DNA of 64,000 nt, taken from contig CALTTH010000011.1 in assembly GCA_943908365.1 (NCBI GenBank), positions 11,165 to 75,164 of the forward strand, given 5' to 3'. The position numbers and the translations under genes were made by a program. Positions 22,612 to 30,648 of the stretch are shown piece by piece. Source of the DNA: an uncultured Hyphomicrobiales bacterium (GTDB lineage Bacteria; Pseudomonadota; Alphaproteobacteria; Rhizobiales; Rhizobiaceae). Every line of letters begins with the position of its first letter. The stretch's first letter is position 1. The notes below the pieces were generated by a model. That model was not told the origin of the DNA, searched no databases, and saw only the letters and a list, made by a program, of their open reading frames with translations.

Positions 22612-22863
22612 ATGCCATCCGTTAGCATTCAGGTAAAGATCAGTGGGGCTTTGCAAGACCACATACAGCGTCAAATCGGCGACGAGGGTCTGTATGAGAA
22701 CGCAAACGAATACATCCGTGCTCTGATCCGACGAGACCTTCACACGCGAGACGAAGCGTGGGAGGCTCTGCAAAAGGAACTGGCTCCTGCCATGCGCGCG
22801 GATGATAGCGAGTTTGTGGCAGTGACCGCCGATGATGTAATCCGCCGCAACAAACGCGGCTGA
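22612..22863 (+). CDS. parD: ParD-like antitoxin (mirror of 29974-30225)
   Basis: Identical 83-residue ribbon-helix-helix protein; AGGAGA precedes the ATG. Confidence 0.8.
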   Translation: MPSVSIQVKISGALQDHIQRQIGDEGLYENANEYIRALIRRDLHTRDEAWEALQKELAPAMRADDSEFVAVTADDVIRRNKRG

Positions 22864-22865
22864 TC

Positions 22866-23222
22866 ATGCCCGCGTACCGTTTTTAAGCCCCTGCTGACGC
22901 AGCGCAGGATAAATTTCGCAAGACACCGTGGAGCAATGGGCGAAGCGCAAGCCGAGTCCTACCTGAGAGGGCTGCACACGCACTTGCATCGTCTCTGCGA
23001 CAATCGTCTTCTCTGGCTCCCGCAAAGGCTTGGTGTGCCATCCGGCATAAAGCATGAGGCCTATTTCAGCCGTTACGTTACGAGCGTCACTATCTGTTCT
23101 TCCGGACGCTGGATAACGGCGATCTGGGCGTGATGAGCATTTTGCACGAGAAAATGGATATGGCGGTTCGTCTGAGAGAAGATCTTGCCGCCCTCAATGC
23201 TAAGGGCAGGAATTCTGACTGA
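22866..23222 (+). pseudogene. parE: Broken parE toxin (mirror of 29615-29971)
   Basis: The same multi-frameshift ParE remnant after parD. The identical breaks on both arms show that the arms come from one sequence. Confidence 0.8.
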
Positions 23223-23443
23223 ATCAGCCAAAGGTTAAGCCTCGGCAGCAATTCATTGTTTAATCTCGCCAACGCTTAGCCCCCAGATCGAGGGTGTTTT
23301 TACGAAATTGGCCCTGAGCGGTTGATAGTCTTACTGCAAGCGAGTGGTAGTGAAAGTTAACCTCAGCTATCCAGCGCCTTGAGAAATCGCTTGGGCGGTT
23401 TGCCGGAATGATCGCGGCGTCGGTGTGTCACAAAGAAAGCCGG

Positions 23444-23475
23444 TTTGCTATTTTAGCAAATAAGTCAGTTTGACT
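23444..23475 (+). promoter_or_regulatory. Inverted repeats upstream of abiEi (mirror of 29362-29393)
   Basis: TTTGCTA-TTT-TAGCAAA and AGTCA-GTT-TGACT, two bases apart, about 60 bases before the abiEi start. Confidence 0.55.
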
Positions 23476-23534
23476 GAGTTTTTAATGTATTTTGTAAACT
23501 TGAGTTGGTTTCAACATTTGTTATTATACTCAGT

Positions 23535-24362
23535 ATGGCTGAGCAACGCGTGTCACTTTTAAACCGACTTGAACGAGATCTTCCCGAGGGACTGGTCGTA
23601 GATGCCGCATGGCTTGAGGAGCGTGGCATAGCCAGCAATCTGCGCGCTTATTATGTCAAGAATGATTGGTTGGAACAACCAGTGCGCAGCGTCTATAGAA
23701 AACCACGCGGCGAACTAAACTGGCAGCAAGTGGTCATATCGCTCCAGACTCTGCTTCTGAGAACGCCGCTTTACGTTGGCGGCCGTACTGCGCTGGAGCT
23801 ACAGGGCTATGCGCATTACCTCTCTTATGAGATAAAGACCGTCCACCTTTACGGTGTTGAAAAGCCACCTGCCTGGTTGGGCAAGCTGAATCTTTCCCAG
23901 CGCTTTGCTTATCACAACAGCGCGACCTTGTTCCCCAACGATCCGACCAGCCAGGGGCCAGGCGGTGCATGGCATACCGCCGATGGACAAGGATGTGGCC
24001 TTACCACTGTTGCGTGGGGGCATTGGGACTGGCCGCTGATGCTTTCACAGCCCGAACGGGCCTATCTCGAAATGCTCGACGAGCTGCCGCGTCACGAGAG
24101 TTTTCATCAGGCCGACATGATCATGCAAAATGCTGCAAATTTCAGTCCAAGGCGGCTGCAAAAACTGCTGAAAGATTGCAACAGCGTGAAGGTCAAGCGG
24201 CTTTTCTTCTTCTTTGCGGATCGCCACAGCCATGCTTGGCTCAAGCGTTTGGATAAGACGGCAATCGATCTGGGCAAGGGTAAACGTATGCTTGTCCCTG
24301 GCGGCAAGCTTGATCCGGCCTATCTCATCACCGTACCAGAGGATCTCGATGCCGTTTCGTGA
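23535..24362 (+). CDS. abiEi: AbiEi-family antitoxin (mirror of 28475-29302)
   Basis: Identical 275-residue winged-helix antitoxin. Two inverted repeats (23444-23460 and 23463-23475) lie upstream as probable operators. Confidence 0.88.
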   Translation: MAEQRVSLLNRLERDLPEGLVVDAAWLEERGIASNLRAYYVKNDWLEQPVRSVYRKPRGELNWQQVVISLQTLLLRTPLYVGGRTALELQGYAHYLSYEIKTVHLYGVEKPPAWLGKLNLSQRFAYHNSATLFPNDPTSQGPGGAWHTADGQGCGLTTVAWGHWDWPLMLSQPERAYLEMLDELPRHESFHQADMIMQNAANFSPRRLQKLLKDCNSVKVKRLFFFFADRHSHAWLKRLDKTAIDLGKGKRMLVPGGKLDPAYLITVPEDLDAVS

Positions 24363-25269
24363 CCAGTACCAAGCCCAGGTCCGGCTGCTGATGCGCCTCA
24401 TTCCCATTGTTGCCCGTGAAACATGCTTTGCTCTAAAGGGCGGTACGGCGATCAATCTGTTTGTGCGAGACCTGCCGCGTCTCTCTGTTGATATCGACCT
24501 AATGTATTTGCCCATGCACGAAAGGTCTGAGGCGCTGGTCGAAATCGACGCTGCCATGAAACGCATCAAGACTTCCGCATTGGCAGATCTGCGCGGCGCA
24601 CGCGTCACCGAAAACGTGCATGATGGCGCTATCTTGCGGCTGCTTGTGATGGCAGAGGGAACGCAGGTGAAGATCGAAGTCTCACCCGTCCTGCGGGGTG
24701 TCGTTTACGAACCGTTCATCGCTCCCGTCACCGAAGTCGTAGAAGAGGTGTTCGGCTTTGCGGAAACCAATGTCGTTTCATTCGAAGACCTTTTTGCGGG
24801 CAAGCTTGTTGCCGCGTTGGACCGCCAACATCCGCGCGACCTTTTCGATGTGCGGGGTTTGCTTACCCATGAGGGCCTGAGCGACGAACTTCGCGAAGCG
24901 TTCATTATTTATCTGCTTAGCCACAATCGCCCGATGGGTGAAGTGCTGTCGGGCCGCGTCAAAGACCTTGCGAATGAATACCGCAACGGCTTTGAGGGCA
25001 TGACCGAGGAGGTCATTGCCATAGAAGAACTTATTAAGACGCAGCATGAAATGATAAAGACACTGATCGGAGGAATGCCTGATCATCACCGTGCATTTTT
25101 GATCGGCTTTGAGCGCGGTGAACCGGACTGGTCACTATTGAGGATCAGCCATGTCGCAGAACTTCCGGCGATCCGCTGGCGGCAGCGCAATCTGGATAAA
25201 CTTAATCCCGAACAACGATCCGACCTGGTTGAATTGCTGCGGGCCTCCCTTGAAAGGCGCACAAAGTGA
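24349..25269 (+). CDS. abiEii: AbiEii-family toxin (mirror of 27568-28488)
   Basis: Identical nucleotidyltransferase with the GG-T and D-x-D motifs. Start inside the end of abiEi (14-base overlap). Confidence 0.88.
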   Translation: MPFRDQYQAQVRLLMRLIPIVARETCFALKGGTAINLFVRDLPRLSVDIDLMYLPMHERSEALVEIDAAMKRIKTSALADLRGARVTENVHDGAILRLLVMAEGTQVKIEVSPVLRGVVYEPFIAPVTEVVEEVFGFAETNVVSFEDLFAGKLVAALDRQHPRDLFDVRGLLTHEGLSDELREAFIIYLLSHNRPMGEVLSGRVKDLANEYRNGFEGMTEEVIAIEELIKTQHEMIKTLIGGMPDHHRAFLIGFERGEPDWSLLRISHVAELPAIRWRQRNLDKLNPEQRSDLVELLRASLERRTK

Positions 25270-25295
25270 TAGGAGCTTTGCGGTATGGTCCCTGA

Positions 25296-25664
25296 TCAGG
25301 CTGCCGCTCTGAGGTCGAAATTTGCATGGATCACGTCGTAGGGGACATGAATCTTTCCGTCTCCAGTTTGTTCGAATATACCCCACTCCAACAACGCGGA
25401 CGTGTCCTCGTGTACGCGTTTGACGTCACGTTCGACGGCCCTGGCAAGTCCGCGTATACTCGAGGGGCCGATCTTCTGAAGATGCTCGATCAATTCCCAT
25501 CTTTTGGGGCTAATGACGGAAAAAAGCTGCGCCGGCGACGAGAAGGTGAAGACTGCGACAGGCTCAAAGGAATTACCTGAGCGCATTGCGTTCGTTGCCC
25601 TGACGAACGCCTCTTCAAGGGCAGCTTCACTGTCTGCTCGGATTTGAATTAAGGCTTCTCTCAT
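25296..25664 (-). CDS. TumA-like winged-helix antitoxin (mirror of 27173-27541)
   Basis: Identical 122-residue protein, partner of the TumE-like toxin just upstream and convergent with abiEii. Confidence 0.65.
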   Translation of the reverse strand: MREALIQIRADSEAALEEAFVRATNAMRSGNSFEPVAVFTFSSPAQLFSVISPKRWELIEHLQKIGPSSIRGLARAVERDVKRVHEDTSALLEWGIFEQTGDGKIHVPYDVIHANFDLRAAA

Positions 25665-25951
25665 TGTTTCTGCCTCCTCTTGATTATTTCCTTCCGAAAA
25701 TCGGATAGGAGGGTATCGGTCGTCGTGAACGAGTAAGGGTGTTCGGCTCCATCAAGGTGACGATGATCGCCTTTACCGCGTTCATTGTCGAAACCGTCGA
25801 TGCGGCGACCGTCCTTTCCGTAAAACAGTCGATACTTGAACAGGTGCGTGCTACCAGGAACGGGCTCCGGCACTTTCCAGACAACGATCTCGACGATCGC
25901 ACCGTCTGGCAAAATAGTTTTGGAACGCTCGATAAGTACCGCCGCAATCAT
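25661..25951 (-). CDS. TumE-like toxin (mirror of 26886-27176)
   Basis: The same 96-residue DUF6516-type protein with the Asp-Asn and His-Arg-His patch; ATG at 25951 chosen over a TTG upstream. Overlaps the antitoxin start by four bases. Confidence 0.6.
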   Translation of the reverse strand: MIAAVLIERSKTILPDGAIVEIVVWKVPEPVPGSTHLFKYRLFYGKDGRRIDGFDNERGKGDHRHLDGAEHPYSFTTTDTLLSDFRKEIIKRRQKQ

Positions 25952-26418
25952 GTTGTCATTTATGCCATCGCTTTGGTTTTTTGTCAATGACGGCAACGGT
26001 GGCGAGAGAGGGCCTTGTGGTATATTGTACCTATAAATACTTAATTAATACATATATTATCTGTTTTATACTATGTGGACAGAATAATTTACTATAATAC
26101 GGACTGGCTCGCGTGATTACGAGCGACGACGTGAGTTCACCAGTGGTAGGGATTGGCGCGTTTAAAGCGTAAATTTGCTGAGGCGGAAAAATATAAATTA
26201 ATTAAAGCTATCTTCAGGGAAGAGGGGTTTGGCGTGGATTAGTTAGGGTGCATTTGTTTGCTAGGACTGATAAGTCTGACTGCTATAAATAGATGATTTT
26301 ATAGGTTTTATGGTTTTGTGCGAAATCAAAATGATGGCGAATCCTAGGGAGTACAGGTGAGAAGGCAGATTGGAAGGGCAACAATAATTGGTGGCGGTCA
26401 ATCGTAATAACAATATCA
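25952..26418. other. Mirror copy of the telomere-proximal AT-rich cap
   Basis: Reverse complement of 26419-26885; no gene seen. Confidence 0.7.
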
Positions 26419-26449
26419 TGATATTGTTATTACGATTGACCGCCACCAA
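26388..26449. other. Hairpin telomere / telomere-resolution site (protelomerase target)
   Basis: The dyad axis lies between 26418 and 26419, with the core AATATCA|TGATATT and no unpaired loop. The AT-rich core is flanked on each side by a GC-richer block (ACCGCCACC, 26440-26448 on the right arm). On the right arm the heptamer TATTGTT occurs at 26422-26428 and again at 26451-26457, 29 bases on, as expected for a protein contacting one DNA face repeatedly. Known for the family: Agrobacterium TelA cuts and refolds a palindromic target with a central TCATGA-type core to make closed hairpins (recalled, not checked). Inference: this is such a site, seen either as an unresolved joint or because sequencing went around the hairpin. 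No telA gene is in the window. Confidence 0.8.
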
Positions 26450-26885
26450 TTATTGTTGCCCTTCCAATCTGCCTTCTCACCTGTACTCCCTAGGATTCGC
26501 CATCATTTTGATTTCGCACAAAACCATAAAACCTATAAAATCATCTATTTATAGCAGTCAGACTTATCAGTCCTAGCAAACAAATGCACCCTAACTAATC
26601 CACGCCAAACCCCTCTTCCCTGAAGATAGCTTTAATTAATTTATATTTTTCCGCCTCAGCAAATTTACGCTTTAAACGCGCCAATCCCTACCACTGGTGA
26701 ACTCACGTCGTCGCTCGTAATCACGCGAGCCAGTCCGTATTATAGTAAATTATTCTGTCCACATAGTATAAAACAGATAATATATGTATTAATTAAGTAT
26801 TTATAGGTACAATATACCACAAGGCCCTCTCTCGCCACCGTTGCCGTCATTGACAAAAAACCAAAGCGATGGCATAAATGACAAC
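26419..26885. other. Telomere-proximal AT-rich non-coding cap
   Basis: These 467 bases separate the dyad axis from the first credible gene (mirror: 25952-26418). They are clearly more AT-rich than the rest of the window, with runs such as TTAATTAATTTATA near 26632-26645, and hold no ORF with family features. The only ORF here starts on the other arm and crosses the dyad, so it cannot exist on a real chromosome end. A GC-richer patch lies at 26675-26735. The region probably holds protelomerase contacts and the promoter of the first toxin-antitoxin operon. Confidence 0.7.
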
Positions 26886-27176
26886 ATGATTGCGGCGGTA
26901 CTTATCGAGCGTTCCAAAACTATTTTGCCAGACGGTGCGATCGTCGAGATCGTTGTCTGGAAAGTGCCGGAGCCCGTTCCTGGTAGCACGCACCTGTTCA
27001 AGTATCGACTGTTTTACGGAAAGGACGGTCGCCGCATCGACGGTTTCGACAATGAACGCGGTAAAGGCGATCATCGTCACCTTGATGGAGCCGAACACCC
27101 TTACTCGTTCACGACGACCGATACCCTCCTATCCGATTTTCGGAAGGAAATAATCAAGAGGAGGCAGAAACAATGA
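26886..27176 (+). CDS. TumE-like toxin (DUF6516 type), first gene from the telomere
   Basis: A protein of 96 residues. The central block RLFYGKDGRRIDGFDNE (about 41-57), followed by a His-Arg-His patch (63-65) and a basic, helical C-terminus, resembles the TumE / DUF6516 toxin family. In that family a conserved Asp-Asn pair is followed by a histidine-rich segment. The reading frame could open at a TTG at 26841, but the ATG at 26886 fits the family length better and was chosen. The stop overlaps the next gene's start (ATGA, 27173-27176), so the two are translationally coupled, toxin first. Its target is not known from the sequence. Family assignment is by recall of motif shape, so moderately sure. 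Confidence 0.6.
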   Translation: MIAAVLIERSKTILPDGAIVEIVVWKVPEPVPGSTHLFKYRLFYGKDGRRIDGFDNERGKGDHRHLDGAEHPYSFTTTDTLLSDFRKEIIKRRQKQ

Positions 27177-27541
27177 GAGAAGCCTTAATTCAAATCCGAG
27201 CAGACAGTGAAGCTGCCCTTGAAGAGGCGTTCGTCAGGGCAACGAACGCAATGCGCTCAGGTAATTCCTTTGAGCCTGTCGCAGTCTTCACCTTCTCGTC
27301 GCCGGCGCAGCTTTTTTCCGTCATTAGCCCCAAAAGATGGGAATTGATCGAGCATCTTCAGAAGATCGGCCCCTCGAGTATACGCGGACTTGCCAGGGCC
27401 GTCGAACGTGACGTCAAACGCGTACACGAGGACACGTCCGCGTTGTTGGAGTGGGGTATATTCGAACAAACTGGAGACGGAAAGATTCATGTCCCCTACG
27501 ACGTGATCCATGCAAATTTCGACCTCAGAGCGGCAGCCTGA
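27173..27541 (+). CDS. TumA-like antitoxin, winged-helix DNA-binding protein (HVO_A0114 type)
   Basis: A protein of 122 residues. The N-terminal third is a mixed helix/strand segment. The stretch KRWELIEHLQKIGPSSIRGL followed by AVERDVKRVHEDTSALLEWG (about 54-93) has the layout of a winged helix-turn-helix of the MarR/HVO_A0114 type, a fold used by antitoxins that accompany TumE toxins. It overlaps the toxin gene by four bases. By family knowledge it would neutralise the toxin and repress the operon. The frame ends 26 bases before the end of the convergent AbiEii toxin gene. Confidence 0.65.
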   Translation: MREALIQIRADSEAALEEAFVRATNAMRSGNSFEPVAVFTFSSPAQLFSVISPKRWELIEHLQKIGPSSIRGLARAVERDVKRVHEDTSALLEWGIFEQTGDGKIHVPYDVIHANFDLRAAA

Positions 27542-27567
27542 TCAGGGACCATACCGCAAAGCTCCTA

Positions 27568-28488
27568 TCACTTTGTGCGCCTTTCAAGGGAGGCCCGCAG
27601 CAATTCAACCAGGTCGGATCGTTGTTCGGGATTAAGTTTATCCAGATTGCGCTGCCGCCAGCGGATCGCCGGAAGTTCTGCGACATGGCTGATCCTCAAT
27701 AGTGACCAGTCCGGTTCACCGCGCTCAAAGCCGATCAAAAATGCACGGTGATGATCAGGCATTCCTCCGATCAGTGTCTTTATCATTTCATGCTGCGTCT
27801 TAATAAGTTCTTCTATGGCAATGACCTCCTCGGTCATGCCCTCAAAGCCGTTGCGGTATTCATTCGCAAGGTCTTTGACGCGGCCCGACAGCACTTCACC
27901 CATCGGGCGATTGTGGCTAAGCAGATAAATAATGAACGCTTCGCGAAGTTCGTCGCTCAGGCCCTCATGGGTAAGCAAACCCCGCACATCGAAAAGGTCG
28001 CGCGGATGTTGGCGGTCCAACGCGGCAACAAGCTTGCCCGCAAAAAGGTCTTCGAATGAAACGACATTGGTTTCCGCAAAGCCGAACACCTCTTCTACGA
28101 CTTCGGTGACGGGAGCGATGAACGGTTCGTAAACGACACCCCGCAGGACGGGTGAGACTTCGATCTTCACCTGCGTTCCCTCTGCCATCACAAGCAGCCG
28201 CAAGATAGCGCCATCATGCACGTTTTCGGTGACGCGTGCGCCGCGCAGATCTGCCAATGCGGAAGTCTTGATGCGTTTCATGGCAGCGTCGATTTCGACC
28301 AGCGCCTCAGACCTTTCGTGCATGGGCAAATACATTAGGTCGATATCAACAGAGAGACGCGGCAGGTCTCGCACAAACAGATTGATCGCCGTACCGCCCT
28401 TTAGAGCAAAGCATGTTTCACGGGCAACAATGGGAATGAGGCGCATCAGCAGCCGGACCTGGGCTTGGTACTGGTCACGAAACGGCAT
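27568..28488 (-). CDS. abiEii: AbiEii/AbiGii-family nucleotidyltransferase toxin (type IV TA)
   Basis: A protein of 306 residues from the ATG at 28488. A longer frame exists, but this start lies inside the end of the antitoxin gene (14-base overlap), as usual for abiE operons. Signature seen: KGGTAINLF (30-38) followed by R-L-S-V-D-I-D-L (44-51). This is the nucleotidyltransferase GG-T/S ... D-x-D motif with D48 and D50 as metal ligands. A later SFEDLFAGKLVAALDR ... RDLFDVRGLL block is the second conserved AbiEii motif. Family knowledge: AbiEii toxins use nucleotides to modify tRNA or bind GTP and stop growth, giving abortive infection to phage or stabilising replicons. No defect is visible. 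Confidence 0.88.
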   Translation of the reverse strand: MPFRDQYQAQVRLLMRLIPIVARETCFALKGGTAINLFVRDLPRLSVDIDLMYLPMHERSEALVEIDAAMKRIKTSALADLRGARVTENVHDGAILRLLVMAEGTQVKIEVSPVLRGVVYEPFIAPVTEVVEEVFGFAETNVVSFEDLFAGKLVAALDRQHPRDLFDVRGLLTHEGLSDELREAFIIYLLSHNRPMGEVLSGRVKDLANEYRNGFEGMTEEVIAIEELIKTQHEMIKTLIGGMPDHHRAFLIGFERGEPDWSLLRISHVAELPAIRWRQRNLDKLNPEQRSDLVELLRASLERRTK

Positions 28489-29302
28489 CGAGATCCTCTG
28501 GTACGGTGATGAGATAGGCCGGATCAAGCTTGCCGCCAGGGACAAGCATACGTTTACCCTTGCCCAGATCGATTGCCGTCTTATCCAAACGCTTGAGCCA
28601 AGCATGGCTGTGGCGATCCGCAAAGAAGAAGAAAAGCCGCTTGACCTTCACGCTGTTGCAATCTTTCAGCAGTTTTTGCAGCCGCCTTGGACTGAAATTT
28701 GCAGCATTTTGCATGATCATGTCGGCCTGATGAAAACTCTCGTGACGCGGCAGCTCGTCGAGCATTTCGAGATAGGCCCGTTCGGGCTGTGAAAGCATCA
28801 GCGGCCAGTCCCAATGCCCCCACGCAACAGTGGTAAGGCCACATCCTTGTCCATCGGCGGTATGCCATGCACCGCCTGGCCCCTGGCTGGTCGGATCGTT
28901 GGGGAACAAGGTCGCGCTGTTGTGATAAGCAAAGCGCTGGGAAAGATTCAGCTTGCCCAACCAGGCAGGTGGCTTTTCAACACCGTAAAGGTGGACGGTC
29001 TTTATCTCATAAGAGAGGTAATGCGCATAGCCCTGTAGCTCCAGCGCAGTACGGCCGCCAACGTAAAGCGGCGTTCTCAGAAGCAGAGTCTGGAGCGATA
29101 TGACCACTTGCTGCCAGTTTAGTTCGCCGCGTGGTTTTCTATAGACGCTGCGCACTGGTTGTTCCAACCAATCATTCTTGACATAATAAGCGCGCAGATT
29201 GCTGGCTATGCCACGCTCCTCAAGCCATGCGGCATCTACGACCAGTCCCTCGGGAAGATCTCGTTCAAGTCGGTTTAAAAGTGACACGCGTTGCTCAGCC
29301 AT
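28475..29302 (-). CDS. abiEi: AbiEi-family antitoxin / transcriptional repressor (type IV TA)
   Basis: A protein of 275 residues starting at MAEQRVSLLNRLERDLPEG. The first 75 or so residues form the winged-helix 'AbiEi antitoxin' domain, with the typical sequence of a helix, LPEGLVVDAAWLEERGI, and a wing rich in Tyr/Arg. The rest is the C-terminal domain with the YVGGRTALELQGYAHYL block. It precedes and overlaps abiEii. By family knowledge it counters the toxin without direct contact and represses the operon through inverted repeats upstream. Such repeats are present (29362-29393). A TTG start ten codons upstream is possible, but the ATG fits the domain start. Confidence 0.88.
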   Translation of the reverse strand: MAEQRVSLLNRLERDLPEGLVVDAAWLEERGIASNLRAYYVKNDWLEQPVRSVYRKPRGELNWQQVVISLQTLLLRTPLYVGGRTALELQGYAHYLSYEIKTVHLYGVEKPPAWLGKLNLSQRFAYHNSATLFPNDPTSQGPGGAWHTADGQGCGLTTVAWGHWDWPLMLSQPERAYLEMLDELPRHESFHQADMIMQNAANFSPRRLQKLLKDCNSVKVKRLFFFFADRHSHAWLKRLDKTAIDLGKGKRMLVPGGKLDPAYLITVPEDLDAVS

Positions 29303-29361
29303 ACTGAGTATAATAACAAATGTTGAAACCAACTCAAGTTTACAAAATACATTAAAAACTC

Positions 29362-29393
29362 AGTCAAACTGACTTATTTGCTAAAATAGCAAA
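29362..29393 (-). promoter_or_regulatory. Two inverted repeats upstream of abiEi (probable autoregulatory operators)
   Basis: Read on the minus strand: TTTGCTA-TTT-TAGCAAA (29377-29393) followed two bases later by AGTCA-GTT-TGACT (29362-29374). Both are perfect. A third short dyad, CTCAG-TATGG-CTGAG, overlaps the abiEi start codon. Known AbiEi antitoxins repress their operon by binding paired inverted repeats upstream, so these fit that role. The remaining gap up to 29614 holds no gene. Confidence 0.55.
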
Positions 29394-29614
29394 CCGGCTT
29401 TCTTTGTGACACACCGACGCCGCGATCATTCCGGCAAACCGCCCAAGCGATTTCTCAAGGCGCTGGATAGCTGAGGTTAACTTTCACTACCACTCGCTTG
29501 CAGTAAGACTATCAACCGCTCAGGGCCAATTTCGTAAAAACACCCTCGATCTGGGGGCTAAGCGTTGGCGAGATTAAACAATGAATTGCTGCCGAGGCTT
29601 AACCTTTGGCTGAT

Positions 29615-29971
29615 TCAGTCAGAATTCCTGCCCTTAGCATTGAGGGCGGCAAGATCTTCTCTCAGACGAACCGCCATATCCATTTTCTCGTGCAAAATGC
29701 TCATCACGCCCAGATCGCCGTTATCCAGCGTCCGGAAGAACAGATAGTGACGCTCGTAACGTAACGGCTGAAATAGGCCTCATGCTTTATGCCGGATGGC
29801 ACACCAAGCCTTTGCGGGAGCCAGAGAAGACGATTGTCGCAGAGACGATGCAAGTGCGTGTGCAGCCCTCTCAGGTAGGACTCGGCTTGCGCTTCGCCCA
29901 TTGCTCCACGGTGTCTTGCGAAATTTATCCTGCGCTGCGTCAGCAGGGGCTTAAAAACGGTACGCGGGCAT
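29615..29971 (-). pseudogene. parE: parE-family toxin pseudogene (several frameshifts)
   Basis: Pieces of a RelE/ParE toxin lie in different frames directly after parD. The start MPAYRF is followed at once by a stop. A block containing DTVEQW and then GEAQAESYLRGLHTHLHRLCDN sits in two other frames, and a C-terminal block YERHYLFFRTLDNGDLGVMS, then ILHEKMDMAVRL, is in yet another. Joined, they give a complete ParE of normal length. At least three indels are needed, so this is a decayed gene rather than a single sequencing slip. The toxin should be non-functional while its antitoxin stays intact. Confidence 0.8.
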
Positions 29972-29973
29972 GA

Positions 29974-30225
29974 TCAGCCGCGTTTGTTGCGGCGGATTAC
30001 ATCATCGGCGGTCACTGCCACAAACTCGCTATCATCCGCGCGCATGGCAGGAGCCAGTTCCTTTTGCAGAGCCTCCCACGCTTCGTCTCGCGTGTGAAGG
30101 TCTCGTCGGATCAGAGCACGGATGTATTCGTTTGCGTTCTCATACAGACCCTCGTCGCCGATTTGACGCTGTATGTGGTCTTGCAAAGCCCCACTGATCT
30201 TTACCTGAATGCTAACGGATGGCAT
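29974..30225 (-). CDS. parD: ParD-like ribbon-helix-helix antitoxin
   Basis: A protein of 83 residues from the ATG at 30225, which follows an AGGAGA ribosome-binding site; an upstream in-frame start was rejected for that reason. MPSVSIQVKISGALQDHIQ opens as a ribbon-helix-helix strand and helix. YENANEYIRALIRRDLHTRDEAW is the typical ParD helix with the basic-aromatic pattern. The acidic C-terminus would wrap ParE. The gene lies two bases before the broken parE. A TTGACA box at 30274-30279 on the minus strand may be the -35 element; its -10 (GATGAT, 17 bases on) is weak. With no working toxin it may act only as a DNA-binding protein or as immunity to related ParE toxins. Confidence 0.8.
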   Translation of the reverse strand: MPSVSIQVKISGALQDHIQRQIGDEGLYENANEYIRALIRRDLHTRDEAWEALQKELAPAMRADDSEFVAVTADDVIRRNKRG

Positions 30226-30648
30226 CAGACTGCCCTTTCGTTCTCCTGAAATCATCGGAAGCGTAGCAAATATTGTCAATATCCATCACGCCTCTTCTCC
30301 GTCCTCATCCTGAATATCTCTGCCAGACGACAGTTGCTTCCACATCGTCCGCGACTTAGGGGGAGCTCGCCCTAATGCTATGTCCGACCCCGTTCATGAG
30401 GTCAAATGCTGCCGTTGTAGCCTTGTGCCAACAGCGGCGGCGGCCGGTCCCGAGATCGATCTTCTGCTCACCCTCCAGACCAAAACCCTTGGACAATAGA
30501 GATCAAGCAAAGCCTGTCGTCGAAACTAGAAAAAGGGCTTCACCATGCTTGCGAATATCTCCAGCCACTAAAGCGCATTGTCATCTCCTAGTGTATGACA
30601 TCAAGGTCACTACCCAAGACGCCACCCAATTTATAAGAGATCACCACA
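30226..30648. other. Divergent intergenic region between parD and the MFS exporter
   Basis: About 420 bases with the start of parD (minus) at one side and of the MFS gene (plus) at the other (mirror: 22189-22611). It must contain both promoters. Apart from the TTGACA box for parD, no operator or RNA gene was recognised. Short ORFs here have no family features. Confidence 0.5.

Larger units (their letters stand above)
1..26418. repeat. Left arm of the giant perfect palindrome (mirror copy)
   Basis: This arm is the reverse complement of 26419-52836. Seen directly: base 1 pairs with base 52836, and every open frame here has an identical partner at 52837-x on the other strand. No mismatch appeared in the stretches compared base by base or in any paired protein. 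Perfect identity over 26 kb argues against an old duplication and for read-through of a hairpin chromosome end. The palindrome is still intact at base 1, in the middle of the benK copy, so it either continues outside the window or the contig begins here. Confidence 0.97.

Noticed and set aside
26261..26576. ORFs of 62 codons crossing the palindrome centre on both strands
   Set aside because: They exist only because the two arms are joined. On a real hairpin end they would read around the loop. No family features.
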